Position numbers and translations under genes: made by a program. 64,000 nucleotides of DNA from Toxonevra muliebris (taxonomy: Eukaryota; Arthropoda; Insecta; Diptera; Pallopteridae). The stretch lies in contig OY829326.1 in assembly GCA_963691655.1 (NCBI GenBank), forward strand, positions 36,731,989 through 36,795,988, given 5' to 3'. Below the pieces are notes generated by a model, which was not told the DNA's origin, did no database searches, and was given only the letters and a program-made list of their open reading frames with translations. Shown piece after piece: positions 1 to 11,860 of the stretch; position 1 is the stretch's first letter; each line of letters opens with the position of its first letter.

Positions 1-299
1 ATAGCAACCTATACTAACGTGACCATCTATCGCTCATTTGGCTATCTCCCCACCCCTCCTCCACACTTTTTTTTTATGATTTTCTACTATTCTCTCTTTA
101 CAAAAAATATCATTTCATTCCATTCCATTTTATTCCATTTCACTTTATTTCGTTTCATATCATTTCATTCCATATTGGTTGATAACAACATAGCGAACCA
201 ATTTTTGAAGCCGTGAAATATAAGCGAAATAACTAAAAATGCTGAAAACTACAAAAGGCAAATGTATTTTCTGTGAAAATTAAAAAAAAAAAAATAATA
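1..299. repeat. AT-rich DNA with ATTCC/ATTTC pentanucleotide tract
   Basis: Positions 111-173 are a degenerate pentanucleotide run built from CATTC, CATTT and TTTCA words. The rest is AT-rich with no coding signal. Nothing else is seen before the transposon end at 300. Confidence 0.6.
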
Positions 300-975
300 C
301 AGTCAACGTTCGATAGCTTGAACAATTTTTTTCTTCCATTTACTATTCTGAAACGTAAACAAAGTTCGAAAGTTCGAAAATGTGATCAAAATTTTTTAGA
401 AATTGGGTATTATTTTTTATGATCTTTTTGAAAATGCCTGTAATAAGTATATTTACTGCAAGCACCTAAGAGAAAAGGTAATATTTAGGGTGAAGACTAC
501 CGATTTTTTTCTAAATTAATTTTCAGTAATTAAAAATGTTTCACCCCTTGAATTAAAATATTTTTTTGAAGTGAAACTTCTTTAGCGAGAGTATATCGAA
601 AATTTTGCAACGGAACTCGGGTTGTTGTTGCACTCATACGAAACTAATAATACAATTTGCTCCGAATTTAATATAAAATTCAGTTTGAGTTTTGGTCCAA
701 ACTTCAATCTGATATTTTTTTTTTTCTATTTATTTCTTTGCAATAAGCTATTTTATTTCTTAATTATTTAGGAAATAATTTTTTTACTTCATATTTTTAT
801 ATAAGTGATTCCCAATTTCAAGTGAATTTTTGCGGATTTTTTAATGTAATTTATTGTATTTTTTTTACACTATGGTGTAGAGGGTTTCGGTTTTTTCAAC
901 AATCGCAAACGTGAACAATCTCTTAAACGTGAACACCCTTGATTTTTATTAGTTCACGGTTTCGAGCGTTGACTG
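300..975. mobile_element. pogo/Tigger-like non-autonomous DNA transposon (MITE)
   Basis: Both ends carry an imperfect terminal inverted repeat of about 24 bp beginning CAGTCAACG(T/C)TCGA, and both are flanked by TA (298-299 and 976-977), the target duplication of the Tc1/mariner/pogo superfamily. The CAGT start is typical of the pogo/Tigger branch. The 676-bp interior is AT-rich, contains subterminal copies of words such as AAACGTGAACA, and has no transposase frame, so it would have to be moved by a relative elsewhere. The superfamily call rests on TIR and TSD only. Confidence 0.65.
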
Positions 976-1139
976 TATAACCATTTATTAAACATGCGAC
1001 GATTTGAATTTACGCTATGAAAAATACAATGCGACCTTCTGCATTGTCAACAGTGGAGATTACGGCAGTAAAAGACATCTCGACTTCAAAGAACGCAAAT
1101 ATGCTCTCAGTGAAGCGATTGAAAGTCTGCATTTAGACT

Positions 1140-1257
1140 AGGAAATTTGTTTCTGGAAACTGTCAAAATGTGTTGGAAAGAGGAAGTGAGCGGAAAGCGG
1201 TATTCCCCCCCCCCCCCCTTGCCAACACAATTTACAGTTTCCAAAAACAAATTTCCT
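1140..1257. repeat. Long hairpin (inverted repeat) with C14 loop tract
   Basis: The left arm at 1140-1178 and the right arm at 1219-1257 are reverse complements with only a few mismatches (shared core AGGAAATTTGTTT.TGGAAACTGT). The roughly 40-bp loop contains a run of 14 C at 1205-1218. This is a foldback MITE or a hairpin-forming repeat. No clear target duplication is seen. Confidence 0.6.
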
Positions 1258-4053
1258 CGGTTAAAAGGAGACAAAGCAAAGCGTTGACGAATTACTTCAG
1301 TCAGAAGGCATTAATTTTTTTTATTTTTTATCTCACTTTTACCTCAATATTTTATCCCCTATTTGGATCGAAAAAAAATGGTCACCCTGATAGACATGGC
1401 CTGAGTAGCAGTCCAACACACTAACCACAAAGTTACGGCGCCCAATGGAGGAGGGGTCGTAGAACATCAAAACACTCCTAACTTTCCCCATTCTAGGAAA
1501 AATGACTTCACAACAAAGCTTCATACATACTTCTCATGCACCGTTGTGTCGCGAACTTGACATGGTGGAGCTGAACGGTCTTAAGATTCAGAGCCCAGCA
1601 TTCACTTTAGAATACATGGAAATAATAATCGTATATAATCCAATTGATTTGTTTATAAAACTTTTCTGAGTTTAGAAAATAGTTATAACGCTAACAATAT
1701 TTATACACTGTTGACTAGCTATTAGTCGCCATCATGGTTTAAAACTCCCCCAAATATATAAGTCCATACACTGCCCAAAAAAAAACAAGACATCTTACTT
1801 TGTTAGCTTAAGCGATTGTATTAACTGACAATAGTTAAATCGCTTATTATAACTAAAAGCAAAATTAAAACTTTCTTTTACCAAAAAATAATTGATAGAT
1901 TAACTCAAACACATACCGAAAGACGTTTAAAAGAGAAATAAAAATGTCAAATAGCATTTTTGGTAATTAAATTTTGCGAAATTCTTTTGAATTTAACAAA
2001 AAAAAATGTCACTAAATCCTCAAAATAAATTAAAAATAATAATAATAGACTTGTTTACCTTGTTTCTTTTATGTTTACTTTCAAAGTTTCTAAAGAAGAA
2101 GTCACAACAAAAACACACAAAAAAAAAGAAGGTGATTACCAACTAGCAATATTTTTATGACTCGTAAGTAGCAATAATTGTTAGTGCTACTGTATATTTG
2201 CTGTAGCTGATGCTGCAACAACAACAGCAACAACAATACTAGTTACTCGTTTATGACTTAAAAAAGCTAAAATATTTTATTGCAAGAAAAAAAAAATTAA
2301 ATAAAAAGCGAATGTAGCAAATGCCTTTTTTACTTAATATTCGCAATAAAAGACGTCATCGAACTTTTGGTGTCAACAATGGCAACAGAAATATATAAAA
2401 AGAAATTAAACACACACACACACAGACATACATATTTAGCAAAAATAAATAAAATAAAATAAATGCAATACAAAATGTTAACTGAAGTTTTATATTTTTT
2501 TCTTAAAGCAATTTTCGCTTTTCATCGTCTCAATTATTTTGCTATTTCTTATTGTTATTATTGGTTTTCAAAATAAACTTTAAGGAGCACACCACTCATT
2601 GATCCGCTGCTATTGAAAGTGAATTGAAAAGGGCGCTTACATAAATAATAATAATAATAATATTAATAATAATAAAAAAGCTGTAGATACTTAAAGTCCA
2701 CCATATTTTTATGATATATTTATGTATTTGTTTGTTGGTTAACAAGTTAATTAAGCATTATTGAGCCGCATTTAATGAACTCGGCATTAAATGTGGCGTT
2801 AATTGGGTTTAATATTGTCATGGTTTTGCAATTATGTGTTATACATACACACACAAATATAGAGTAATACACATTTATACATATACATGTATTTATATAC
2901 AATATATTCGTACCTACATATAATTATAGTGATAACTTCAACGGAGTGTGACGCGTCCTATACAAAATTGTACCAACATCAGAAACAACAACAGCAACAA
3001 TAATCTGCTGGCTAGCCGGCCGGCTGTTGAACACTTTTGCTATCATCACTGCAATTATTTATATCTATGTTTTTATTTGTATATATATGTTTGTATGAGC
3101 AACATTGTATACATGCGATGACTTTAGAGTTTTGTTTAAGTATATATTTGTATGCATGTATGTGTGTATGCGTTTGATGGCGACAATGTGTCAAATTGTT
3201 TTCATGCTCTGTTGTTGCTGTCGCTGGTAAGGCGGCATTGGGAGGTGTGAATATAAAGTAGGGCAGTGTTCAAAAAAAAAAAAAAAACTGAAGCTGTTCG
3301 CGTTGTTGGTTCACTCTGACTGAAATAATATCTATCTATAACATAAATTGTTGCCTATAAACAGTGTTGTGCAAAACTATATCAATTGGATTGGATTATT
3401 TTATAGTCCAGCATTTATATAGTTTCCTAACTAATAAATCTTTAAACGAATTTCGAGGTTTTCAAGCGAGTCATTGGTTGTCATGGTGCTAGTGCGAAAA
3501 GTCCCAAAGTTTAATTCCTGAAGCAGGCAAAAATTTAAATAACTAAAGCAAAAGCATTAAAACATGCTATGAAGAATCATTTTGATTTGCTGTTTGGATT
3601 CTTACTGAATGTTTTAGGTTCATTCCTTTCTCACAACACGAGTGAATGCGAAACATTATTTTTATCTATTATTTTTAATGTAAGCTCTTATAATTCTATA
3701 CATGCATTTGTGCAGTCCCTGTAATTGCTATTTTTATATTGTAATTAAGCTTTTACTTAGTAGAGATTTTCTATGCAGTGAGTTGCAAACCCAGCACGCA
3801 AGCGTGAACCAAAGGACAAGGGGAACCCTGTGACGGATATGAGATCATTACTCAGGAAAAAGCACAAGGATTGAATATAGTTTCAGTCATTTTTAAGGCA
3901 GTCGCAGCAGAATTTATCTTGGTTTCTCTTCCCTCAAGCTCAAGACCGGTTTTATGTGAAAAGAACGGCAATTTTTAAGAATTTTTTTTTAAGGTATTTT
4001 ATTACAAATTAAAATTCATAAGGTTATTTAAGCTTTCAAAAACTCATTTTTCG
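1258..4053. other. AT-rich non-coding stretch, no gene seen
   Basis: No supportable gene. It holds an (AAT)n microsatellite at about 2644-2676, a short CA run near 2411, CAACAACAG-type triplet runs (2215-2240, 2985-3002) and TATG/TACA-rich simple sequence (2840-2920, 3080-3175). A weak tRNA-like A-box segment at 1350-1440 is listed separately. Confidence 0.6.
1350..1440 (-). repeat. Possible tRNA-derived SINE head (degenerate)
   Basis: Read on the minus strand, the segment contains TGGTTAGTGTGTTGGACTGC, which resembles the A-box and anticodon-stem region of SINE heads. About 40 bases on is TTTCGATCC, a poor match to the B-box GGTTCGANNCC. No acceptor-stem pairing is seen, so it is not a functional tRNA. 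The call is tentative. Confidence 0.3.
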
Positions 4054-4400
4054 ATTTTAATTTTACATTTAAATTATAGAGGGAACCAAAGGCGAGTCTT
4101 AAAAAAAGTAGAGTCTCATTGCTTTCGCTCACAGGGAACATTTTTTTTTAAATGGTAAAAAAAAAAAATATTCCAGACTTTTGGAAAAAAATCAAAATAA
4201 AAAAACACGCCCATTTTTCGGATAATTTTCCTTTGAGAAATTTTTTTTGGAATTTTTCGGAATAAATGTGGTTGATTGTTGTATAAAACATATTAATGAA
4301 CATAATGCGCTAAGTTTTATAAAAATCAACCCTGCCAATCAGGAGATTAACTACCGTCGATTTTAGTGTCCCCTATAATTTAAATGTAAAATGAAAATTG
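4054..4400. repeat. Inverted-repeat (MITE-like) element, about 350 bp
   Basis: Arms at 4054-4083 and 4368-4400 are inverted copies sharing an exact 18-bp core, TTTACATTTAAATTATAG, within about 30 bp of imperfect match. The interior is A/T-rich and non-coding. No target duplication could be defined, so the transposon family is unknown. Confidence 0.5.
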
Positions 4401-4434
4401 AAAAAAAAAATAAATTTTTTTGTATTCTTGAAAG

Positions 4435-5360
4435 TAGTGTTCGACCGAATATTCGGCTTCGGTTCTTCGTCTATTCGGTCTAAAAACACCTCTTCGGCTA
4501 CGACTTCAGCTTCGCTAAAAAATGGCCGAATGACCTCTTACATATTTAGAATTTTTTATACATAGAAATAAATAAATTTGAAGCGGTTATATAAAATCCG
4601 TTTGAAGTAGTCCACAGATTAATAACCTAATTTTTAGAGAAGGCTACATTTCCATTACTGGCGCTCCACTTCTTTTCGTTTTTAAGGGGGTCGTATAGGG
4701 TGATGAGTCAAAGAATCGAGAAGTAACCGATTTTTTTAAATTCACAATCCATCGAAAGTTAAAGGTGCAGAACTTCGCAGGACGTGGCAAAGTGATAATG
4801 CATATTTGAACTTTCAAACACGTTTTCTCCAAAACTTTATTTTTTGAAATGGTTGACACGATATCTCCAAAACCAATGAACCGATTGAGCTCAAATTTTT
4901 ATGACATCTTCAGTACATTTATAATTCTAGCCTTAACCAATATTATTGTGATTTTTGTCATGGTTTTTTTTTTTCAATTTGAAATAGTAAAAAAATATGT
5001 CGAAAATCAAATATTTATTTTCAAGACTCTGTTAAAATTTTTAATATTTTGACTCAATTCCAGACGATCCCCTTGAAGCAAATTGTACAAAAATATTTGT
5101 CAGCTCCTCCGACTAGTGTAGCAAGCGAACAATTATTTAGTGCTGCTGGTCAGCTAGCTTTATATCTGGATTTCATATTATTTATATTTTCCTGTTTATA
5201 CTTGCATTTGCAAGGTAGAAAAAATGTATTTTCAGATTTTTATTTTGTTTTATATTTTAAAAATCTTTCGGTCTTCGGCTTCGGCTGAAGATTAGAGGAA
5301 TGACCGAAGTTAGGCTTCGGCTTCGGTTACGGCCAAAAAATTACCTACGGTTGGACACTA
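4435..5360 (+). mobile_element. hAT-type DNA transposon, internally deleted
   Basis: Terminal inverted repeats of 15 bp match TAGTGT(T/C)C(G/A)ACCG(A/T)A, followed at both ends by subterminal TTCGGCTTCGG words. Flanking octamers CTTGAAAG and CATGAAAA agree at 6 of 8 positions, consistent with a decayed 8-bp hAT target duplication. Near the right end (about 5085-5160) the plus strand encodes LSAPPTSVASEQLFSAAG, the conserved C-terminal dimerisation motif of hAT transposases. The rest of the transposase is absent, so the 926-bp copy is non-autonomous. Confidence 0.8.
5052..5175 (+). pseudogene. hAT transposase C-terminal remnant
   Basis: This is a fragment of the hAT C-terminal dimerisation domain. 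The frame around 5085-5160 reads KYLSAPPTSVASEQLFSAAG, the most conserved stretch of hAT transposases (usual form L..P.TS..SER.FS.AG). The upstream catalytic region is missing, and downstream residues degenerate into AT-rich translation. It lies inside the TIR-bounded hAT copy and close to its right end, as expected for the C-terminus of a plus-strand transposase. It is not functional. Confidence 0.75.
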
Positions 5361-7015
5361 CATGAAAAAGAACTTACTTTACGTGATAAAATATAGTATT
5401 CCCCATTTAGTAGCACCAAAATTTGTGTAATTTACATTTCCGCTTTAAAATGTACAGAATTTATTTCGCTAAATGCACCCCGCTTATAAGTACTCCCTGC
5501 TTATTAGCACTAAAATTATGATCCCATCTTTCAATTTTCCCACAAAAAAGTTCGAAAACTGTATTTCAATATCACAGCGATATAAGTCACTGTTACTTGA
5601 AAAACGTCAGTGCAAGAATGGCATAAGTAATACGGTTTAGAGTGAAAATGAAAGGCCTTAAAAGTAAGAGCAAAAATGGTATAACAATTCTTTCAGAGCA
5701 AGAACAGCATAGTTTTTTATTCCGTTTTCGCTCTGAACATATTTCGTTTCACTTTTGCTCTGAACATATTTCGTTTTGCTTTTGTTCTTAAGTAAAATTA
5801 TTCCACTTTTTTCTGAACGTAGAAGTTATACCGCTTTTCCTCTCAGCCTCTCAAATAAGCAAAAAATATTTATACTGCTAATACGAAGATGTAAATCTGT
5901 AATTGATATTTCAAAATCACAGTGAAAATTAATTATTTCACTGTTGAAAAGATCCAGAGGTTGTGGAAGAGTGTCGGCTCAGAGTCGTACAAAAAGTCAA
6001 TGAAATCAGAGCAAAGGATGATAATGACTGAAAGGGAGATGAGGGAAATTTTATCCTCAAGCCACTCCTTCAATTAGTAAGCACCTCTATCATCCCCAGC
6101 TACTACAAAATTATTGAACTTATGCACAAATATTCTGCTACTTCTCAAGCGAACATCCCATCATACAATCTCTCTTCTATACTTAGCTTTATATATTCTG
6201 CTATTTATTTTTACTAAGTATTTCTAATATTAATTTATGTATTGCGACATTTATTCTGCTACTCAAACATCATAATAAATAAAAAGTAAAATAAACACCG
6301 TAAAAAACACCGCTATTTTTCTTACTAATTTTCTTACTACTATTGTAAATATTTGTACTATTGTAAATTATTGCTAATTCTCTATCATTACATACCTGCT
6401 AAATTGATCGATCTGTTATCATGAGTAAACCTTTATGCTGCAAACATTTTTGCTCGCCACTGTGCCACACATGCGTAACGCTTATACGATGCGGTAAAAG
6501 TTGAACTAATTGAAGAGGTGTTTGCGGCAATTGAGTGCGTGAGTGAGTAATATTTTGATAAATGAAAAATTAATACATTTCAAAGATGAAATGGAAATAA
6601 TTTTTTATTGCAATTATTGTGCGTTTATAGATAATAAAACTTTCCTTTGATCAGAAAATCATCAAAATGTAGCAAAATAAAAGGAAAAGTTTAAAATTAA
6701 AGTTTGTCATAAATAACGACTAAATACACTGGAAAAAATCAAACAATTTATCTGAGCACATAATTATGCATAATTATTTTGCGAAAATATTAAAACTAAT
6801 TGTGCTTTAAAAAATTAATTAATTGCTTCATTTCCGTTTGCCTTTTGTTTTCTTTTTCTTGTTCGTTCATTCAAAAGAAAGTAACTGTAATTTATTTATC
6901 TTCTATTGTTTTCTATATTTCACAAAAATACCTATTATAATTTCTGCTAACAAAAAGAAGATCAAATCAAATAAATTATCAAAATTTCAAGATAAAGCAA
7001 AAACAACAACTAAAC

Positions 7016-7046
<31 letters not shown>

Positions 7047-8094
7047 GCGCAATAAAATTTATTTTGCTGAAAGTAATGGAAAGTGCTATTAAAAATAATA
7101 ATAATAATAATTTGGTGAAACGAATAAAATTAGAAGGCAAAAAGGTTACAGGTTTCGCATTTGACATACATAAATAAATAGAAAACCAGTACACAAATTT
7201 TATTAAGTTTTAAAATTAACGTAAAATTTTTTATACACATTAAGTTCTTTCGAAAAAACTAAAAAATATTTTACATTTATCATCAAACGAATTTAACATT
7301 TTCATTTTGCTTTTATTTTCAATTTAATTAAATTAAGACAACAAATGTTGCCAAGACCGACTACATACATAGTAAATATGAACAGCCAGCAGCAACCAAA
7401 AATATTGTATATAAATATTTACCTACAACAAAAAGTTGTTGCACAACTCTAATGTATCTGTTAGATACTTGTACTCTATACGTCTTCAATATTCTGTATG
7501 CGTATGTGGGTGTTGCACGCTTGCTGCTGCTGCACGAAGATATAAAGATTTATGAATTAAGCAACTATATTTCTGCCTTTTTCCCTTCTTTTTTTTAATA
7601 GAATCAATAATGGATTTTTAAATGAATTAAGTTGCAAGCTTCTAAACTTTTTTTTGTGTATATTTTACACATGTATGCTGCACTAAAAGTTTGTATTTTC
7701 AACTTGAATGTATGGAGGTATAAAAAAAAGTTATAAAAATTATTTTTAAAAATAAAAATAAACAACTCAGTTCGGAATATATGTATATGTTTGTTAATAA
7801 AATAGACTAAACAAAATTTAATTTAATTAAAAATTATGCTAGTAACTAAATTTGTGTTTTTTTTATTTTTAAACAAAAAATTATTTTTTCATACCTGCAG
7901 CTGTGCGACTTATGTGGCTTGGTTAAAAATAAATATTATAAAATCATTACTTTACGGAAAATTTTATCAGATATAGATGGAACCTAATAGGAATTGCGAT
8001 TCTCAGAAAAAGTATACAAATAAAATCATCTGTTAGTGTTCTGGATATACTAGTAAATATTTGAAGCAAAACTTAACTCAACTATGTAATAATA
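5361..8094. other. AT-rich non-coding stretch, no gene seen
   Basis: No gene is supportable. A 27-bp unit containing GCTCTGAACATATTTCGTTT is directly repeated at 5730-5749 and 5757-5776. The surrounding 5600-5870 has partly inverted copies of AGCAAAAATGGTATAAC-like words. A long A run lies at about 7017-7044. Confidence 0.55.
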
Positions 8095-8606
8095 AGGTTA
8101 AGGCATCCTTGGTTTTGTTAAAAGATGGTCAAAAAGTTTAACGAACCAAACGTCAGGAAATAACTTTACACTGCACTTGTAAGACCAGTTCTTGAGTATG
8201 GTTCTGCTGTGTGGAACCCTCAGTACAACTGTTATGTTGATAAGTTGGAATCTGTGCAAAAACAGTTCCTCTTGTTTTTGTTTGCTCTACGTTCGTTACA
8301 CTGGAATCCAGCACAACACCTCCCTCCTTATGAACAACGGTAAAACCCTATAAGCTTGCCGACTTTTCGGAGCAGAAGAGTTATGCTAAACATGATGATT
8401 GTGACTAAATTATTATATGGTTATATTCAATCTCAATTTTTACTAAATGAAATCAAAATTAACGTTCCAAGTTGCTGTTCTAGATATCTTATTCTTATTA
8501 TTATTTTGATGCTTGTAGAACAAACTATGCTCAAAATAACCATTTTTGTTGTATGTGTAATGATTTCTGCACGGCACTTTTGACATTCCCGACTCTCTCC
8601 AGTATT
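8095..8606 (+). pseudogene. LINE 3' fragment: C-terminus of a Jockey/CR1-like reverse transcriptase ORF
   Basis: Translation of the plus strand gives the conserved tail of insect APE-type LINE polyproteins: LYTALVRPVLEYGSAVW from about 8167, then ESVQKQFLL, ALRSLHW and LPPYEQR (8325-8342). A stop TAA interrupts at 8343, followed in the same frame by SLPTFRSRR, and after a frame change by CRTNYAQNN, ending near 8606. This is the post-RT region of Jockey/CR1-type elements, and only this end is present. Stops and frameshifts show it is dead. It may belong to the same group as the LINE at 39.7-44.5 kb, whose own matching tail is too damaged to confirm this. Confidence 0.75.
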
Positions 8607-8689
8607 TAAAATTAAATTTATTAAATTTTCTCAATCGTTAAATAGCTGTTGCTTACAAACAATCTGTAGCTGTAAAGAAGACCAAACAT

Positions 8690-8830
8690 GAATTTATTCA
8701 CCCCAATTAGCGCTTTATCAGGGCATTCCGGTATGCATCTGAATCGGTCACTAAATCCGTACGACATGCGGATGTGCCCCTCGTGAGGATGGGCGGGTAA
8801 GTGGGTCCGTTGGGATTCGTTCGTCATAAG
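8690..8830. other. GC-richer block of unknown origin
   Basis: Directly downstream of the LINE tail is about 140 bp that is clearly richer in G+C than its surroundings. On the minus strand 8621-8827 is open, including IRMSYGFSDRFRCIPECPD. On the plus strand a short frame from 8689 is also open. A GGTAAGTGGG word at 8788-8797 resembles a splice donor. I do not recognise the product. It may be an exon relic or part of a repeat. Confidence 0.35.
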
Positions 8831-10667
8831 TATATAGTCTTGAACAATGGAAAATTTAGTTAAATATTACAGTGAAAAAAGATTAGCAGAACACATAAAA
8901 TGTTTTTGTGATAGTCTAAAGCAGAGTAGGCAAGATTAGAGACAAGACTGAGAACAAGACTAAAAATCAGATAAAAACAGAGATTCTAAATTATTTAGTG
9001 GTAATGGAAAAAAATCCCACTACCGTTACACGCTCAGTGACAGAGGGATTTAACTGTCACTACCATTAATTAATAGTGAAAACTGTAGTGCATTCAAAAT
9101 TTTAGTGACTTTGGTTGGGTTAATAAAGCTCACCATCAAAATCTTTCTGATTGTAATTTTGAAAACCTTTTTCTTTCTAAGGCTAATCAATCAAAATTAC
9201 GTACAAAAGTTACTTGTAAGAACATTTTATTTTTATGAATATTTCAGGGCTGATTCGGGAGGTAAAAATATATAATCGTAGTGGGATTTCATTTACAATA
9301 GATTTGTGTTGGTTGTAAGGCATTCAATCCCGAAATATTTTTTGGATTTCGGGACTTTAAAATGGCAATCCCGGGATCACGGGATTTTTCGGAATTTCTT
9401 TATACTGATTATATACAGCGGAAAATAAGAAATTTTTATTCGATTTTTCTTTCAATTTAAGTATGTTACAAGAAAATTTGAGTTTGTTGGAAAAATTAAA
9501 CAAAATACCTGTTCAAAGGAGCAAATTTTCATGTGACTATTGAAGTGCGGCAAGGTTTTCGGTATTAAATAAATAAAGCTTGAATTATAATGTGGAGTTT
9601 ACATCTGCAAGAAAATTTGCGCTATTTGCTCTCAGAGAGCCTTTTTTAAAATAAATTGCTAATGTAAGTAGAAGAAATAGAAACTTTGCGGTTTGTCATG
9701 CACCACACATAGCGCTCGCATCTTTTTTCGTACCAAAAACTGTATATTTCAACCAAAAATTTTTAAAAAGCAGTTAATTGATTTGAAAAAAAATGTATGT
9801 TTTGCGGGATCAATTTTATTCAATGAAAACTAACAAAGAAAGCAAATTATCCATCATCTGAATCTTCTTCGTTCTCCATTTCAATATCTCCTTCTGTAGT
9901 TGTTGTATTGTATTTGTTCTTTAAAGAAATTTCGGCTTTGTTATGAGGTATTTATAGAAATAAACGCATGAATATTTCAAGTTACATTTGACGATCAGAA
10001 TCGCCTTCAATGTTTTAACTTTTATCAAAACTATACTCACAACATGTTGTCATTGTTCTCTCTGACTTTAAATTTGAATTTCAAAGAGTTAAAAAATTAA
10101 ACTAAAAAACAGTATGCCACCGCAAAAAACTGTATAGATACGAGCGTTAATCATACACATTGACGAAGGCAGCTACACGACTACACCTGTCAAATTATAA
10201 AAACATACGTTCTTATGGAGACGATTATTTTGGCAACGCTGGGATATTGCACTCGATTTTTTGGCCAAAATTAAAAAAATGAATTTTGATGTACATAAAT
10301 CTTTGGATATCGGATGAAAGACGTTAAAATTCTGATTCACTAGCAAAAAAAATATTGCCCTATCAGCCTTAGTATCTTAGTTATGAGCTGTCAAAGTTGC
10401 GGTATTTTTGTTGTTGGTTGTGTGCAATGGCAAAATGAAATTTTTCAGCGCTTTAAAAAGCAATTTTGGAAAAACTTCAGGTATTTTAAGTACTAATGGT
10501 ATGAAATTTTATTGAATTAAAATCTTTGAATTATTCAATTCAAATATTTCAAAATATGTCTAAAAATTGATTTGCAAAATTTAAAAGTACCTTTTTTGCG
10601 CCTTCAGAAAAAAACCAATTTTTTTTAAGTGAATTCCAGATTTGATTTCAAAATTTGACCATATTCA
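8831..10667. other. AT-rich non-coding stretch with repeat relics
   Basis: No gene is seen. AAATCCCACTAC at about 9012-9024 recurs inverted at about 9278-9289, suggesting a small MITE of about 290 bp. At 9325-9400 several TCCCGAAAT / ATCCCGGGATCACGGGAT words cluster as in subterminal repeats of hAT-like elements, but no ends could be defined. Confidence 0.45.
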
Positions 10668-11336
10668 GCCCTGTTCTGAAATCCGTTTCTGTTCGGAAAT
10701 GGAATTGATTCCGATGTTCCGTGTTCTGCAATCAGATTAAATCCGAGTAGATGTTCTGACATCCGATTTTATGAAATTTCGATCGGATTCAATCCGATCA
10801 GAGCGTATGGATTTGTAAATTTTTGAACAAATAGAAATTGTTAAAGAAAAAACAAAAGAATTAAATGTGAAAAAGCAACTGTAAAAAATACTGGAGTTTT
10901 ATTTTTGCAAAAATTTATTAATTCGAGTATTTTGAGTTGATAAAAATGAGCATTCCAGTTTTGGCAGCAATTTTAATTGAGAACCAGAAGAATGGAGAAG
11001 AAAAAATTGTGTTTTGAGCTGCATTTTTATGTTGTCCCCTAATTATATATATTACAAAATTTACAAATATTTTACAACAATAAATTTTGTTTGTTTAAAT
11101 TTATAAATGCAACTGTTTTTATTCGTTTTATTTTATTTTCTTCCGAAATTTTTTAAACTTCAAAACAATTGTAATGTCAAAAATCACTAAGCATACCCCT
11201 TGAACATAAGTTCGAGTCGGATTCAATTCCAGTTCGAAATTTTCAATTCCCTTCTGAATGCGGAACACCTTTTTGAATCCGAATCGGATTTCAATTATGT
11301 TTCCGAAGCAATGCCGCTTCGAATGTCAGAACAGGC
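10668..11336. mobile_element. Non-autonomous DNA transposon with TIRs (family uncertain)
   Basis: The left end GCCCTGTTCTGAAATCCG and the inverted right end GCCTGTTCTGACATTCG agree over about 17 bp apart from small differences. Both subterminal regions are full of TTCGGA and ATCCGAT words, with the palindrome GATCGGATTCAATCCGATC at 10780-10800. The interior is non-coding. No convincing target duplication was found, so the superfamily is left open. Confidence 0.5.
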
Positions 11337-11508
11337 TTGATTATCTTATTATTGCTAATACTTATTAATAATTTTATGTTCTGCTTCGTTTTTTATCTTT
11401 TGCTTTCGACTTTATTGTTATACTCTAGAGTCTGTATTTCAAATTATAATTTTTTTCCTCTAAAATAGGAATTCTCATATTCCAAATAACTTACATACTT
11501 CATACATA

Positions 11509-11860
11509 TTTCACTTGTGTGGTAGGTGGGAGTGGTTACCGAGGTATTTGGTCGATTTTCATACTAAATGTTTTATATGCTAATACTCCATTCAATCTAC
11601 TTCAGTGTTTTGTCTGATATCATGCTTTGAAAATTTCACTTATATGGGGGGGTGGGCGTAGTTACCTAGGGATTTGGTTTATTTTAGTACCAAATATTAC
11701 CTATACTTATATAAATAAGTGTGTTTAATTTCATTTAATTCACTTCAATATTTAAGATGATGTCGCGTTTTGAAAAGTTTACTTGCATGGTGGGAGGGCG
11801 TGGCTTTGAGTTGATTTTATTTATTTTACAAAGAAAACATCTCGGTATGCTAAGAAATCG
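11509..11860 (+). repeat. Three diverged tandem repeats of about 125-145 bp
   Basis: Units start near 11509, 11634 and 11778. Each begins with TTTCACTTGTGTGG-like sequence, then a G-rich GGTGGGCGTGGTT-like block, then a GATTT(G)GTTGATTTT-like block and AT-rich spacer. Word order is conserved but units are clearly diverged. A similar GGGCGTGGCTAAG word occurs at 23512, and GCCGCGCCCACTTT, its reverse complement in style, at 61023, so the motif belongs to a dispersed repeat. Confidence 0.55.

Noticed and set aside
1205..1218. C14 run as a regulatory or G-quadruplex site
   Set aside because: A single homopolymer in a hairpin loop is better explained as replication slippage in a repeat. No other evidence.
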